Shown here: positions 1 to 5,790 of the stretch, in pieces | Layout: every line of letters starts with the position of its first letter | How positions within the stretch are numbered: the stretch's first letter is position 1 | Source of the DNA: Bacteroidales bacterium | GTDB taxonomy: Bacteria > Bacteroidota > Bacteroidia > Bacteroidales > ML635J-15 | DNA: 7,934 nt | Assembly: GCA_028701945.1 (NCBI GenBank) | Contig: JAQVPT010000164.1 | Coordinates: 1 to 7,934 of the forward strand | Direction: 5' to 3' | Made by a program: the position numbers and the translations under genes | The notes under the pieces: model-generated | Database searches by the model: none | Seen by the model: only the letters and a program-made list of their open reading frames with translations | Told to the model about the DNA's origin: nothing

Positions 1-1
1 A

Positions 2-220
2 GCTCAAACGCTAAGAACATTTAACGGAATGATTGTAAACCGTTATGGTCGTACTGTTTATGAGTGGGATAACTGGCAAGATTACGAAGCTGGATGGGAC
101 GGCAAACTAAGTGGCGGAACAAAAGCTGCTCCTGGAGTATATTACTACATTATCAAAGCGGAAGGAATGGACGACCAGCCGTATGATGAACATGGTGCAC
201 TACATTTAGTTAGAGATTAA
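2..220 (+). CDS. T9SS cargo protein, C-terminal type B sorting domain (5' end outside window)
   Basis: This is the last 72 residues of a larger secreted protein; the frame is open to the left edge, so its start and its functional domains are not visible. The tail has the signature of the gliding-motility-associated C-terminal domain (CHU_C, T9SS type B sorting domain): a V-N-R-Y-G-R-T-V-Y-E-W segment, then G-W-D-G-K, then a P-G-V-Y-Y-Y-I-I-K-A strand, ending G-A-L-H-L-V-R-D. In this family the domain directs an exported protein through the outer membrane by the type IX secretion system; type B cargos are often large adhesins or repeat proteins. The internal ATG at 29 is inside the conserved domain and is not a real start. 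A strong terminator follows the stop by 18 bases, so this gene ends its transcript. The cargo function cannot be inferred from what is here. Confidence 0.9.
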   Translation, partial: AQTLRTFNGMIVNRYGRTVYEWDNWQDYEAGWDGKLSGGTKAAPGVYYYIIKAEGMDDQPYDEHGALHLVRD

Positions 221-238
221 ATGAGAAATAAGATAATT

Positions 239-268
239 AAAATCCCGCAAAAGCGGGATTTTTTTTTT
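239..268 (+). terminator. Intrinsic terminator of the T9SS cargo gene
   Basis: A perfect 8-bp stem, AATCCCGC (241-248) and GCGGGATT (253-260), closes a four-base AAAA loop and is followed directly by eight T residues (261-268). Two more A-T pairs (239-240 with 261-262) can extend the stem. The hairpin and T tract are a textbook Rho-independent terminator for the upstream partial gene. In the opposite direction there is only a short A/T-rich stretch, so action on the - strand would be weak. Confidence 0.9.
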
Positions 269-494
269 GCAAAAACATGTTTTAACAAAGCGTGGAATAA
301 AAGAATATTTCGATTACTGGTCATCTGCCGAAGATGTTGAAAAAGGCAAACCCGCTCCCGCAGTTTATCTTATGGCGGCAAAAAAATTGGAAGTAAAAGC
401 CAAAGAATGTCTCGTATTTGGAGACTATAAAATTAGTGGTTTTAATCAAACAAGCCGACAAAAGATTATCACAAGGTTTATTACTCCATACTAA
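267..494 (+). pseudogene. Remnant of a HAD-family hydrolase (beta-phosphoglucomutase-like phosphatase)
   Basis: Positions 288-425 encode about 46 residues that read like the middle of a HAD subfamily I phosphatase: I-K-E-Y-F-D-Y, then S-A-E-D-V-E-K-G-K-P-A-P-A-V-Y (the motif III lysine region, KGKPAP), then A-A-K-K-L and E-C-L-V-F-G-D, which matches the start of motif IV (usually VFEDS). Everything else a working enzyme needs is absent: no motif I DxDxT, no cap domain, no motif II, and after GD the similarity stops and the frame runs about 23 unrelated residues to a stop. The only in-frame start-like codon is a TTG inside the T tract of the preceding terminator. I read this as a decayed or recombinationally truncated fragment, probably of a 210-230 residue enzyme. 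It is unlikely to make a functional product. Confidence 0.7.
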
Positions 495-553
495 AAGCAG
501 CTTTTTATTTTATAAAATATAACGTCCCAATACAGTTTTTTGTAAAGTTTTTT

Positions 554-561
554 TATTTTTG
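554..561 (+). promoter_or_regulatory. Candidate -7 promoter box of the first lipoprotein gene
   Basis: TATTTTTG matches the Bacteroidota -7 consensus TAnnTTTG. Transcription would start near 568 and leave a leader of about 40 bases before the ATG at 610. No TTG lies at the expected 17-23 bases upstream (a TTTG at 539-542 is too close), so the -33 half is missing. The A/T-rich background makes a chance match possible. Confidence 0.35.
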
Positions 562-609
562 TAATGTAAATATCTAAAATGTTTTTTAAATTAATCCAAA
601 TTTTATCAA

Positions 610-1440
610 ATGAAGAATATTATTATTATACTTATTGGAATTATTGTATTGGTGGTTAGCTGTGATAATATAAAAACGACTGACAGTGAGATAGTTATCG
701 ATGCAAATGAGTTGAAAGTTGGAGCCAATTTAGGCGATCTAAAAATCTCTAATATAGAAATAGATTCTAGTTATATTGTATTAAAGTTTAGCAATGAAAT
801 TGAAGTTGAAGGATTAATGATTTTTGACGTGTCGCCAACAATGATTTCAATTAAACATCCTTTACTAAATGACAAAATCAACGTAAATGGTACAGAACTT
901 GATCTCTCAAATTATGATATGATTAGCTTTACAAATTATGAAAATATTCAGAAATTTATTCCTTTAGATTGGAAATCAAAATCTACTTCAGATTACTGGA
1001 ATGTGAAAGATGAGTTCAACGAAAAAATAAATATTAAAGTGAAAATTAACAACATTTCATTTTGCAATGATGAGATGTATAATTTAACAGCTAATATTGT
1101 TGAAGTTACTTCGTTTGATAATAATATTAAACCCGAGATTGTTACTAATCCTGAATTAAAAAACATAAGTGCAAGACTCAATATGGTAGCACTTTCTACC
1201 GATGGAGCTTGGGCGATATTTAATGATGATGACGGTAATTCATATAAGTTTTTTGATGACGGAAACGTGAAATTGCACCAGACACTAAATAATATTGAGC
1301 TAAACGTATCTGACCATAAATATAAAAATATACTATTCGATATTGAATATAAAACTGTTAGTCATCCTTTTTATGACGGAGGTAGCGGTGAGACAGTATT
1401 TAGGAATGTCGAAATTATTACATCAATTAATGCAATTTAG
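610..1440 (+). CDS. Putative lipoprotein of unknown function (276 aa)
   Basis: I do not recognise a family. The N-terminus is a lipoprotein signal peptide: Lys2, a run of Ile/Leu/Val (4-16), and a lipobox V-V-S-C with the acylated cysteine at residue 18. The mature protein is therefore expected to be anchored in the inner or outer membrane. The remaining ~258 residues have no further membrane segment and alternate short hydrophobic stretches with Asn/Asp/Lys-rich turns, which suggests a mostly beta, possibly beta-sandwich, fold. An Asp-rich stretch (F-N-D-D-D-G-N, about residues 203-209) could bind a cation, but that is speculation. The ATG at 610 is chosen because the signal peptide begins there; no Shine-Dalgarno is present, as usual in the phylum. 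It lies 37 bp upstream of a second lipoprotein gene on the same strand with no terminator between, so the two are probably co-transcribed. Confidence 0.8.
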   Translation: MKNIIIILIGIIVLVVSCDNIKTTDSEIVIDANELKVGANLGDLKISNIEIDSSYIVLKFSNEIEVEGLMIFDVSPTMISIKHPLLNDKINVNGTELDLSNYDMISFTNYENIQKFIPLDWKSKSTSDYWNVKDEFNEKINIKVKINNISFCNDEMYNLTANIVEVTSFDNNIKPEIVTNPELKNISARLNMVALSTDGAWAIFNDDDGNSYKFFDDGNVKLHQTLNNIELNVSDHKYKNILFDIEYKTVSHPFYDGGSGETVFRNVEIITSINAI

Positions 1441-1477
1441 TTCAAATATTATTTTATAAATTTAAAATTTAGTTCTT

Positions 1478-1927
1478 ATGAAATTTACAATTATCGCGAT
1501 TCTAATGGTAAGTATGAGTTTATTATTTTCTTGCCAGAATCCAGACAACAACAACGAAAAAGACCAAGTTGAGGTAGAAAAACAAAAAACTGAAGAAAAA
1601 ATTGAAGTTGAAAATGAAAACTTTAATGATTTTTATAATCATTTTATCTCAGATAAGACTTTTCAAATTGAAAGAGTAAATTTTCCGATAGAAGGTAAGT
1701 ATTATGAAGAAGACGTCGCTCGCGATTGGACAAAGGATAACTGGTCATATATTATTACAAATATAAATGACATCGATAAAAATGAATTTAATGTTGATAT
1801 CGATGAAACTGAGACCTCAGTATCTCATACAATTTCATTGCCAAATAGTGGTTTCTCAATGAGTTGTAGATTCGATTTGATTAATCAAAAATGGTATTTA
1901 ACTAAATTGACTGAAAGTAACTTTTAA
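1478..1927 (+). CDS. Putative lipoprotein, DUF4348-like (149 aa)
   Basis: The signal peptide (residues 1-18) ends in the lipobox L-F-S-C with Cys19 as the acylation site. Residues 20-48 form a charged Asn/Glu/Lys-rich linker, typical of the spacer between lipid anchor and folded domain. The folded part begins at N-F-N-D-F-Y-N-H-F and continues S-D-K-T-F-Q-I-E-R-V-N-F-P-I, then W-T-K-D-N-W, and ends with R-F-D-L-I-N-Q-K-W-Y-L-T-K. The F-x-x-F...D-x-x-F-Q-x-x-R-[IV]-x-F-P-[IL] pattern is what I recall of Bacteroidota DUF4348 lipoproteins; the match is from memory and no function is known for that family. The final W-Y-L-T-K resembles the closing strand of NTF2-like or similar small alpha+beta domains. 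It sits 37 bp after another lipoprotein gene; only a poor -7-like match (TAAATTTA, 1457-1464) lies in the gap, so it probably relies on the upstream promoter. Confidence 0.8.
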   Translation: MKFTIIAILMVSMSLLFSCQNPDNNNEKDQVEVEKQKTEEKIEVENENFNDFYNHFISDKTFQIERVNFPIEGKYYEEDVARDWTKDNWSYIITNINDIDKNEFNVDIDETETSVSHTISLPNSGFSMSCRFDLINQKWYLTKLTESNF

Positions 1928-1939
1928 TTCAATTTTGTC

Positions 1940-1969
1940 TTGCACGTGTTATAATACCCACTATTTTTG
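1940..1969 (+). promoter_or_regulatory. Promoter P1 upstream of folB (Bacteroidota type)
   Basis: TTG (1940-1942) and TATTTTTG (1962-1969) are separated by 19 bases, which fits the Bacteroidota consensus TTG-N17-23-TAnnTTTG in both halves. Transcription should start near 1976, leaving about 14 bases before the ATG of a 33-codon micro-ORF at 1990 and about 110 bases before folB. Confidence 0.6.
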
Positions 1970-1989
1970 CATCAAACTTACGAAAATAT

Positions 1990-2091
1990 ATGCGATTTTT
2001 AAACGGTTTGGCCTCTTATCTGATTTTATTTGCCCATTCTGTCTTTATGCAAAGAGATTTTTATATTTTTGAGCAAAATAAATTATTATGA
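1990..2091 (+). CDS. Micro-ORF (33 aa), candidate hydrophobic leader or small membrane protein
   Basis: A 33-codon frame runs from ATG 1990 to TGA 2089-2091. Its stop overlaps the folB start in an ATGA arrangement, the classic geometry for translational coupling. Residues 2-20 are largely hydrophobic (R-F-L-N-G-L-A-S-Y-L-I-L-F-A-H-S-V-F-M), long enough for one membrane helix, and the tail is mixed polar (Q-R-D-F-Y-I-F-E-Q-N-K). A good promoter (P1) lies just upstream and would place its start about 14 bases into the transcript. Against it: the region is A/T-rich, frames of this size arise by chance, there is no Shine-Dalgarno to check, and a second -7 box inside the frame could drive folB alone. 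I know no family for it. Whether it is translated is undetermined. Confidence 0.3.
   Translation: MRFLNGLASYLILFAHSVFMQRDFYIFEQNKLL
2064..2071 (+). promoter_or_regulatory. Candidate second -7 box (P2) immediately upstream of folB
   Basis: TATTTTTG, identical to the P1 box, lies 16 bases before the folB ATG. A transcript starting near 2078 would have a leader of about 10 bases and would omit the micro-ORF start. The nearest TTTG upstream (2029-2032) is 31 bases away, outside the normal 17-23 range, so only half of the promoter is present. Confidence 0.35.
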
Positions 2092-2447
2092 ATAAAATTT
2101 TTATTTCTGACATGGAGTTTTTTGCTTTTCACGGACATTACCCACAAGAAAAAACTGCTGGCAATAATTTTTTAGTCGATTTAACAATGTATGCTGATAC
2201 TAAAAAAGCTGAATTATCGGATGACTTGGATGATGCAATTAATTATCAAGTGGCTTATGCACTTATCAGAGATGTTTTTAAAAACACCAAATCAAATTTA
2301 TTAGAAAAGATTGCTTCTGATATTTTAACAAATGTTTTTAATGAATTTCCAAAATTGCAGAAAGCTAAAGTAAAGATAAAAAAGACTAATCCGCCAATGG
2401 GGGGGCAAATTGGAGCTGTTGGGGTAGAGATATCAAGAAAAAAGTAA
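2088..2447 (+). CDS. folB: Dihydroneopterin aldolase
   Basis: FolB cleaves 7,8-dihydroneopterin to 6-hydroxymethyl-7,8-dihydropterin and glycolaldehyde in cytoplasmic tetrahydrofolate synthesis; many homologues also epimerise the substrate. At 119 residues it is full length for the family. The visible signatures are F-H-G-H-Y-P-Q-E (residues 14-21), V-D-L-T (30-33), L-S-D-D-L-D-D-A-I-N-Y (43-53), L-L-E-K-I-A (71-76) and K-K-T-N-P-P (98-103). Residues expected in the active site are all present: Glu21, Tyr53, Glu73 (pterin anchor) and Lys99 (catalytic base), aligned by eye to the S. aureus and E. coli enzymes. The ATG at 2088 is the only start that keeps the whole first strand (K-I-F-I-S-D-M). 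It overlaps the stop of an upstream micro-ORF and is followed without a gap by a membrane protein gene, so it probably sits in a short operon. folK and folP are not in the window. Confidence 0.95.
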   Translation: MNKIFISDMEFFAFHGHYPQEKTAGNNFLVDLTMYADTKKAELSDDLDDAINYQVAYALIRDVFKNTKSNLLEKIASDILTNVFNEFPKLQKAKVKIKKTNPPMGGQIGAVGVEISRKK

Positions 2448-3743
2448 ATGAATTATCTAGCAGCAATATTAACAGCATTTTCAATCGGAATAGGAATATA
2501 CTTTTTAAAGTTTTTTCATCACGAAGGAATAAAAAAGCAAATATTTGTACTCCTTTTTGCCATTAAGATTATTGGTGGAGTTGCTGTTTATTCTGTGTAC
2601 ACTTTTCATTACGATCAAAAAACATCAGATATACATAAATTTCATAACGGTGGCTTAGCTTTGTATGATGCTGCGAATGATAATTTTGCTGATTATTTGC
2701 GTCTAGTAACAGGAATACAAGGAAACCAACCACAATTACAAAAATATTACAATAACGCAAACCATTGGACAAAAGAATATAGCTATGGATTATTTAATGA
2801 CAATCGAACAATAATTAGAGTTAATGCGTTATTCTGTCTTATCTCCCAAGGTAATATCTTAATTAACATTGTGTTAATGGCTTTTCTTTCGTTTATTGGT
2901 TGTTTTGTTTTATTTAAAGCTTTTACCAAAATATTTAAAATTAGTAAATATTTATTAATTTCTGCCGCTTTTCTTGTTCCCTCATGCTGGTTTTGGACTT
3001 CTGGACTTATGAAAGAAGGCTTAATGATGCTTGCCATTGGCTTTGCGTTTTGGTTTTTAGTGAAATTGTACCATAAATTCTCAATATTTTCTCTCTTGGG
3101 TTTTATTACTTCATGTGCTTTGATGTTTATTTCTAAAGTTTATGTATTACCAGCATTTTTACCTGCGGTTGTATTTCTATTTATTGTAAAAAAGATGAAA
3201 ATAAAACATCAGATTATTACCTTTTTCTCAATTATTGCGTTAAGTTTTGTATTAGTTGTTTTTAGCAATAATCTATTAGGATACGATACCATTTCAACTT
3301 TATCGGGTAAACAAAATGACTTTATTAATTATACCGAACTCCAAGAAGAAGCTAGTAGTACTTTTGAATTGACCAGACTAAGCCCTGATGTAGCAAGCTT
3401 TATTAGAATCATACCCGAAGGTCTTGCAAATAGCTTTTTTAGGCCTTTCCCATCCGAAGTAAATTCAACTTTTATGTTATTCTCATTTTTGGAAATTGTA
3501 TTATTTTGTTTATTAGTAATCATGGCAATTTTTTATTTTAAAAAGCCTGATACCCATACGACTCGTTTTATTCTTTTCAGTGCCATGTTTATTCTATTTC
3601 TCTACACAGTTATAGGAATTTCCACTCCAAACACAGGCGCTATTGTTCGGTACCGCACGCCTGCATTGCCGTTTTGTGCAGCAATATTGTTTGTATTGAT
3701 AGATTGGGAAAGAATACGCAATCGAATTTTAAAATTTAGATAA
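2448..3743 (+). CDS. Polytopic inner-membrane protein of unknown function, possibly polysaccharide-related (431 aa)
   Basis: About ten to eleven membrane helices can be seen, roughly at residues 2-22, 31-53, 127-157 (one or two), 167-185, 189-208, 213-229, 231-248, 255-273, 342-364, 372-392 and 404-419. Two polar segments interrupt them: a loop of about 70 residues (54-125) with K-F-H-N-G-G, an aromatic-rich stretch and N-D-N-R-T-I-I-R-V-N-A-L, and a loop of about 65 residues (275-340) ending F-F-R-P-F-P-S-E. Other striking motifs are S-G-L-M-K-E-G-L-M (185-193) and G-A-I-V-R-Y-R-T-P-A-L-P-F (397-409). A large loop after the first helices, a K-E pair and a late R-Y-R motif recall Wzy-type O-antigen polymerases and GT-C glycosyltransferases of Bacteroidota, but I cannot assign it to either. 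The start codon directly abuts the folB stop (TAAATG), so translation is likely coupled. No role in folate synthesis is evident. Confidence 0.85.
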   Translation: MNYLAAILTAFSIGIGIYFLKFFHHEGIKKQIFVLLFAIKIIGGVAVYSVYTFHYDQKTSDIHKFHNGGLALYDAANDNFADYLRLVTGIQGNQPQLQKYYNNANHWTKEYSYGLFNDNRTIIRVNALFCLISQGNILINIVLMAFLSFIGCFVLFKAFTKIFKISKYLLISAAFLVPSCWFWTSGLMKEGLMMLAIGFAFWFLVKLYHKFSIFSLLGFITSCALMFISKVYVLPAFLPAVVFLFIVKKMKIKHQIITFFSIIALSFVLVVFSNNLLGYDTISTLSGKQNDFINYTELQEEASSTFELTRLSPDVASFIRIIPEGLANSFFRPFPSEVNSTFMLFSFLEIVLFCLLVIMAIFYFKKPDTHTTRFILFSAMFILFLYTVIGISTPNTGAIVRYRTPALPFCAAILFVLIDWERIRNRILKFR

Positions 3744-3800
3744 TACCAATTCAACCACACGCTTTAGCTTGCGAGCAAAACATCCGATATAAATTGGTAT
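3743..3800. repeat. 58-bp element with 9-bp terminal inverted repeats (MITE- or REP-like)
   Basis: ATACCAATT (3743-3751) and AATTGGTAT (3792-3800) are perfect inverted repeats around a 40-base core. The core is richer in G and C than its surroundings and contains two adjacent small dyads, GCTTTAGC and GCTTGCGAGC. The left repeat overlaps the stop codon of the membrane protein gene by one base. Terminal sequences of the ATACCAATT type occur in small non-autonomous elements in other bacteria. There is no T tract next to the hairpin, so it is a poor Rho-independent terminator. Only one copy is in this window, so its repeat status is inferred from structure alone. Confidence 0.45.
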
Positions 3801-3854
3801 AAATTCTCGCATTAATATTTGTTAAAATCCCACTTTGCACCCAATAATGTGTAC

Positions 3855-3883
3855 AAAAAAATCCGCCAACATACATTGACGGA
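3855..3883 (-). terminator. Intrinsic terminator of sppA
   Basis: Read on the - strand, TCCGTCAA (3883-3876) pairs with TTGGCGGA (3869-3862) through eight base pairs including one G-U wobble, around a six-base loop. It is followed by seven T residues (3861-3855). It lies 35 bases past the sppA stop. On the + strand the same stem has a C-A mismatch and a weaker CTTTTAATT tail, so it may also partly stop transcription from the convergent folB side. Confidence 0.8.
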
Positions 3884-3917
3884 CTTTTAATTATTTATGC
3901 TTTCTTACAAAAACTTA

Positions 3918-5699
3918 TTAATAAATTTCAATAGCAAAAGGCATTCTAGCCTGTACGCCTTTAAGTTTTTTAACGTCTTCGAGAAGTTGATAAAATTTAT
4001 AGTTTTCTCCAAGAGTTTCTTTAAGCAAATTTTCTGACATGCTTACAGAAGTATTAGACATTATTAACTGAATAAAATCTTCTTTTTCAGGATATTCCCA
4101 AATACGATAATTTTCTCCAAGATCAGCAAGATTAACTGCCTTTTCAATAGCATCGTTTAACCCACCAATTTCATCAATAAGTCCGATTTCAAGGGCATTT
4201 ACGCCACTCCAAACACGTCCTTGTCCAATTGAATCCACTTGAGCTTTTGTCATTTCTCTACCATCAGAAACTCGACCAATAAACACCTCATAAAAGTCTT
4301 CTATCTGTTTTTGAATAAAAGCTCCTTCTTCAGGTGTAAATGCACGCATAATTGAACCATAATCAGAAAAGTTATTAGTTTTAACACCGTCAATTGTGAT
4401 GCCAAGTTTATCATTCATTAATTTTTCTAAATTAGGTATCATACCAAAAACTCCAATTGAGCCAGTAATAGTATTAGGTTGTGCAAAGATGTAATTTGCA
4501 GGACATGAAATATAATATCCTCCTGATGCTGCAAGATTACCCATAGAGATTACAACTGGTTTTACTTCTCTAGTAAGTTTTACTTCTCTCCAAATTATTT
4601 CACTTGCGAGACCTGAGCCTCCAGGAGAATTTACTCTTAGTACAACTGCTTTTACGTCTTCGTCTTCACGGGCTTCTCTAATAATATCTGCCATCCAATC
4701 TCCAGCAATGTTTTTATCAGGCTTTGCACCATCGACTATGTCGCCTTCAGCAAAAATCACAGCAATTTTATTAGTAGAACTATTCTTTTTTGTTTTTTTA
4801 ACACTAGCTTTACTGTAAGTTGATATATCTATAATATTATCGTCTTTATACTTGTCGTCAACGCCACTATCTTTATTAAGTTCTGCAAGTACTTCATCAT
4901 AATATTTTATACCATCAATAAAACCATATTCGAGAGCAGTTTCTGGACTGTAAATAGACATACTGTCAGCATACATGTTTAAATCGGCAATGTCAATGTT
5001 TTTTTCTTTTGATACTTTTGCACACATATCATCCCAAATACTTTGAATAAGAGTGAGTGATTGCAATTTACTTGCTTCGCTCATTTGGTCAGTCAAAAAC
5101 GGTTCTACAGCTGATTTAAATTGGCCATGACGAAAAATCTGTGCTTCAATACCAAGTTTTTCGAGAGCTCCTTTGTAAAACATAACCTGACTTGCTAAAC
5201 CTTTCCACTCAATTGCTCCCATCGGAGTCATATAAATTTTATCAGCAATAGAAGCCAAATAGTAAGCTTTTTGCGTGTACATTGATGAGTAACAAACAAT
5301 GAATTTGCCTTCAGACTTAAATTCGATAAGTTTATTTCGTATCTCTTCGAGACTTGCCATTCCAGCAGGGACACCACCAAGTTCTAGATAAATCCCTTTA
5401 ATTCTATCATCATTTTTTGCTTTTTCGATAGTTTTTAATATATCGTTAAGCCCAAGTGATTTTTTCGCCGAAAAAGACATGAAATCAATATTATCAAGAG
5501 GATTATCAGAACTTTTATCAGGAATATCTGATGATAAGGTCATTTTTAATACTGAATTCTCTTTTACAACAACTTCATCATCACCGAAACCGGCTACAAT
5601 CGCTGAGAAAACTCCAAACATAATACCAAAAATCACGGCAAACGTGATAATACTTCCAACAATTGTTGCCAAAGTATATTTTAAAAAACTATTTTTCAT
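3918..5699 (-). CDS. sppA: Signal peptide peptidase SppA, 67K type
   Basis: SppA is a membrane-bound serine protease with a Ser-Lys dyad that degrades signal peptides left in the inner membrane after protein export. At 593 residues with two tandem ClpP/crotonase-like (S49) domains it is the long form. An N-terminal membrane helix spans about residues 10-37. The N-terminal S49 domain (about 80-275) contributes the catalytic lysine, Lys195, in R-H-G-Q-F-K-S-A-V-E-P-F. The C-terminal domain (about 310-525) contains N-S-P-G-G (357-361), the serine Ser392 in N-L-A-A-S-G-G-Y-Y-I-S, and T-G-S-I-G-V-F-G (412-419). Both catalytic residues are therefore present and the protein looks active. The ATG at 5699 starts directly at M-K-N-S-F-L-K before the helix. 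It lies 91 bp downstream of the acid phosphatase gene. No perfect TAnnTTTG box precedes it (best match TCTTTTTG at 5766-5759), so it may be transcribed from the upstream gene. It ends at its own terminator. Confidence 0.96.
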   Translation of the reverse strand: MKNSFLKYTLATIVGSIITFAVIFGIMFGVFSAIVAGFGDDEVVVKENSVLKMTLSSDIPDKSSDNPLDNIDFMSFSAKKSLGLNDILKTIEKAKNDDRIKGIYLELGGVPAGMASLEEIRNKLIEFKSEGKFIVCYSSMYTQKAYYLASIADKIYMTPMGAIEWKGLASQVMFYKGALEKLGIEAQIFRHGQFKSAVEPFLTDQMSEASKLQSLTLIQSIWDDMCAKVSKEKNIDIADLNMYADSMSIYSPETALEYGFIDGIKYYDEVLAELNKDSGVDDKYKDDNIIDISTYSKASVKKTKKNSSTNKIAVIFAEGDIVDGAKPDKNIAGDWMADIIREAREDEDVKAVVLRVNSPGGSGLASEIIWREVKLTREVKPVVISMGNLAASGGYYISCPANYIFAQPNTITGSIGVFGMIPNLEKLMNDKLGITIDGVKTNNFSDYGSIMRAFTPEEGAFIQKQIEDFYEVFIGRVSDGREMTKAQVDSIGQGRVWSGVNALEIGLIDEIGGLNDAIEKAVNLADLGENYRIWEYPEKEDFIQLIMSNTSVSMSENLLKETLGENYKFYQLLEDVKKLKGVQARMPFAIEIY

Positions 5700-5790
5700 A
5701 AGTAGATTTGTATTTAGTTAAATAAATTAATACCGCTAAGATATAATTTGTTTTAATGCAAAAAGATGTTATTAACAGAATATTAACTTA

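Noticed and set aside
1457..1464. TAAATTTA as a -7 box for the second lipoprotein gene.
   Set aside because: It lacks the final G of the consensus, has no -33 partner, and the stretch is low-complexity A/T.
3801..3830. A/T-rich stretch with TTAATATTTGTTAAAAT that recalls part of the filamentous-phage f1 origin region.
   Set aside because: The likeness covers only a short low-complexity segment, there is no origin hairpin or nick site, and no vector or phage gene is nearby.
5479..5721. Open frame on the + strand opposite the start of sppA.
   Set aside because: It is antisense to the well-supported N-terminal helix and first domain of sppA and has no family features of its own.
5700..5790. 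Possible terminator or sppA promoter in the phosphatase-sppA gap (GTTATTAAC-like dyads; TCTTTTTG box).
   Set aside because: The dyads are short and almost pure A/T, the box misses the invariant A of TAnnTTTG, and no -33 element is spaced correctly.
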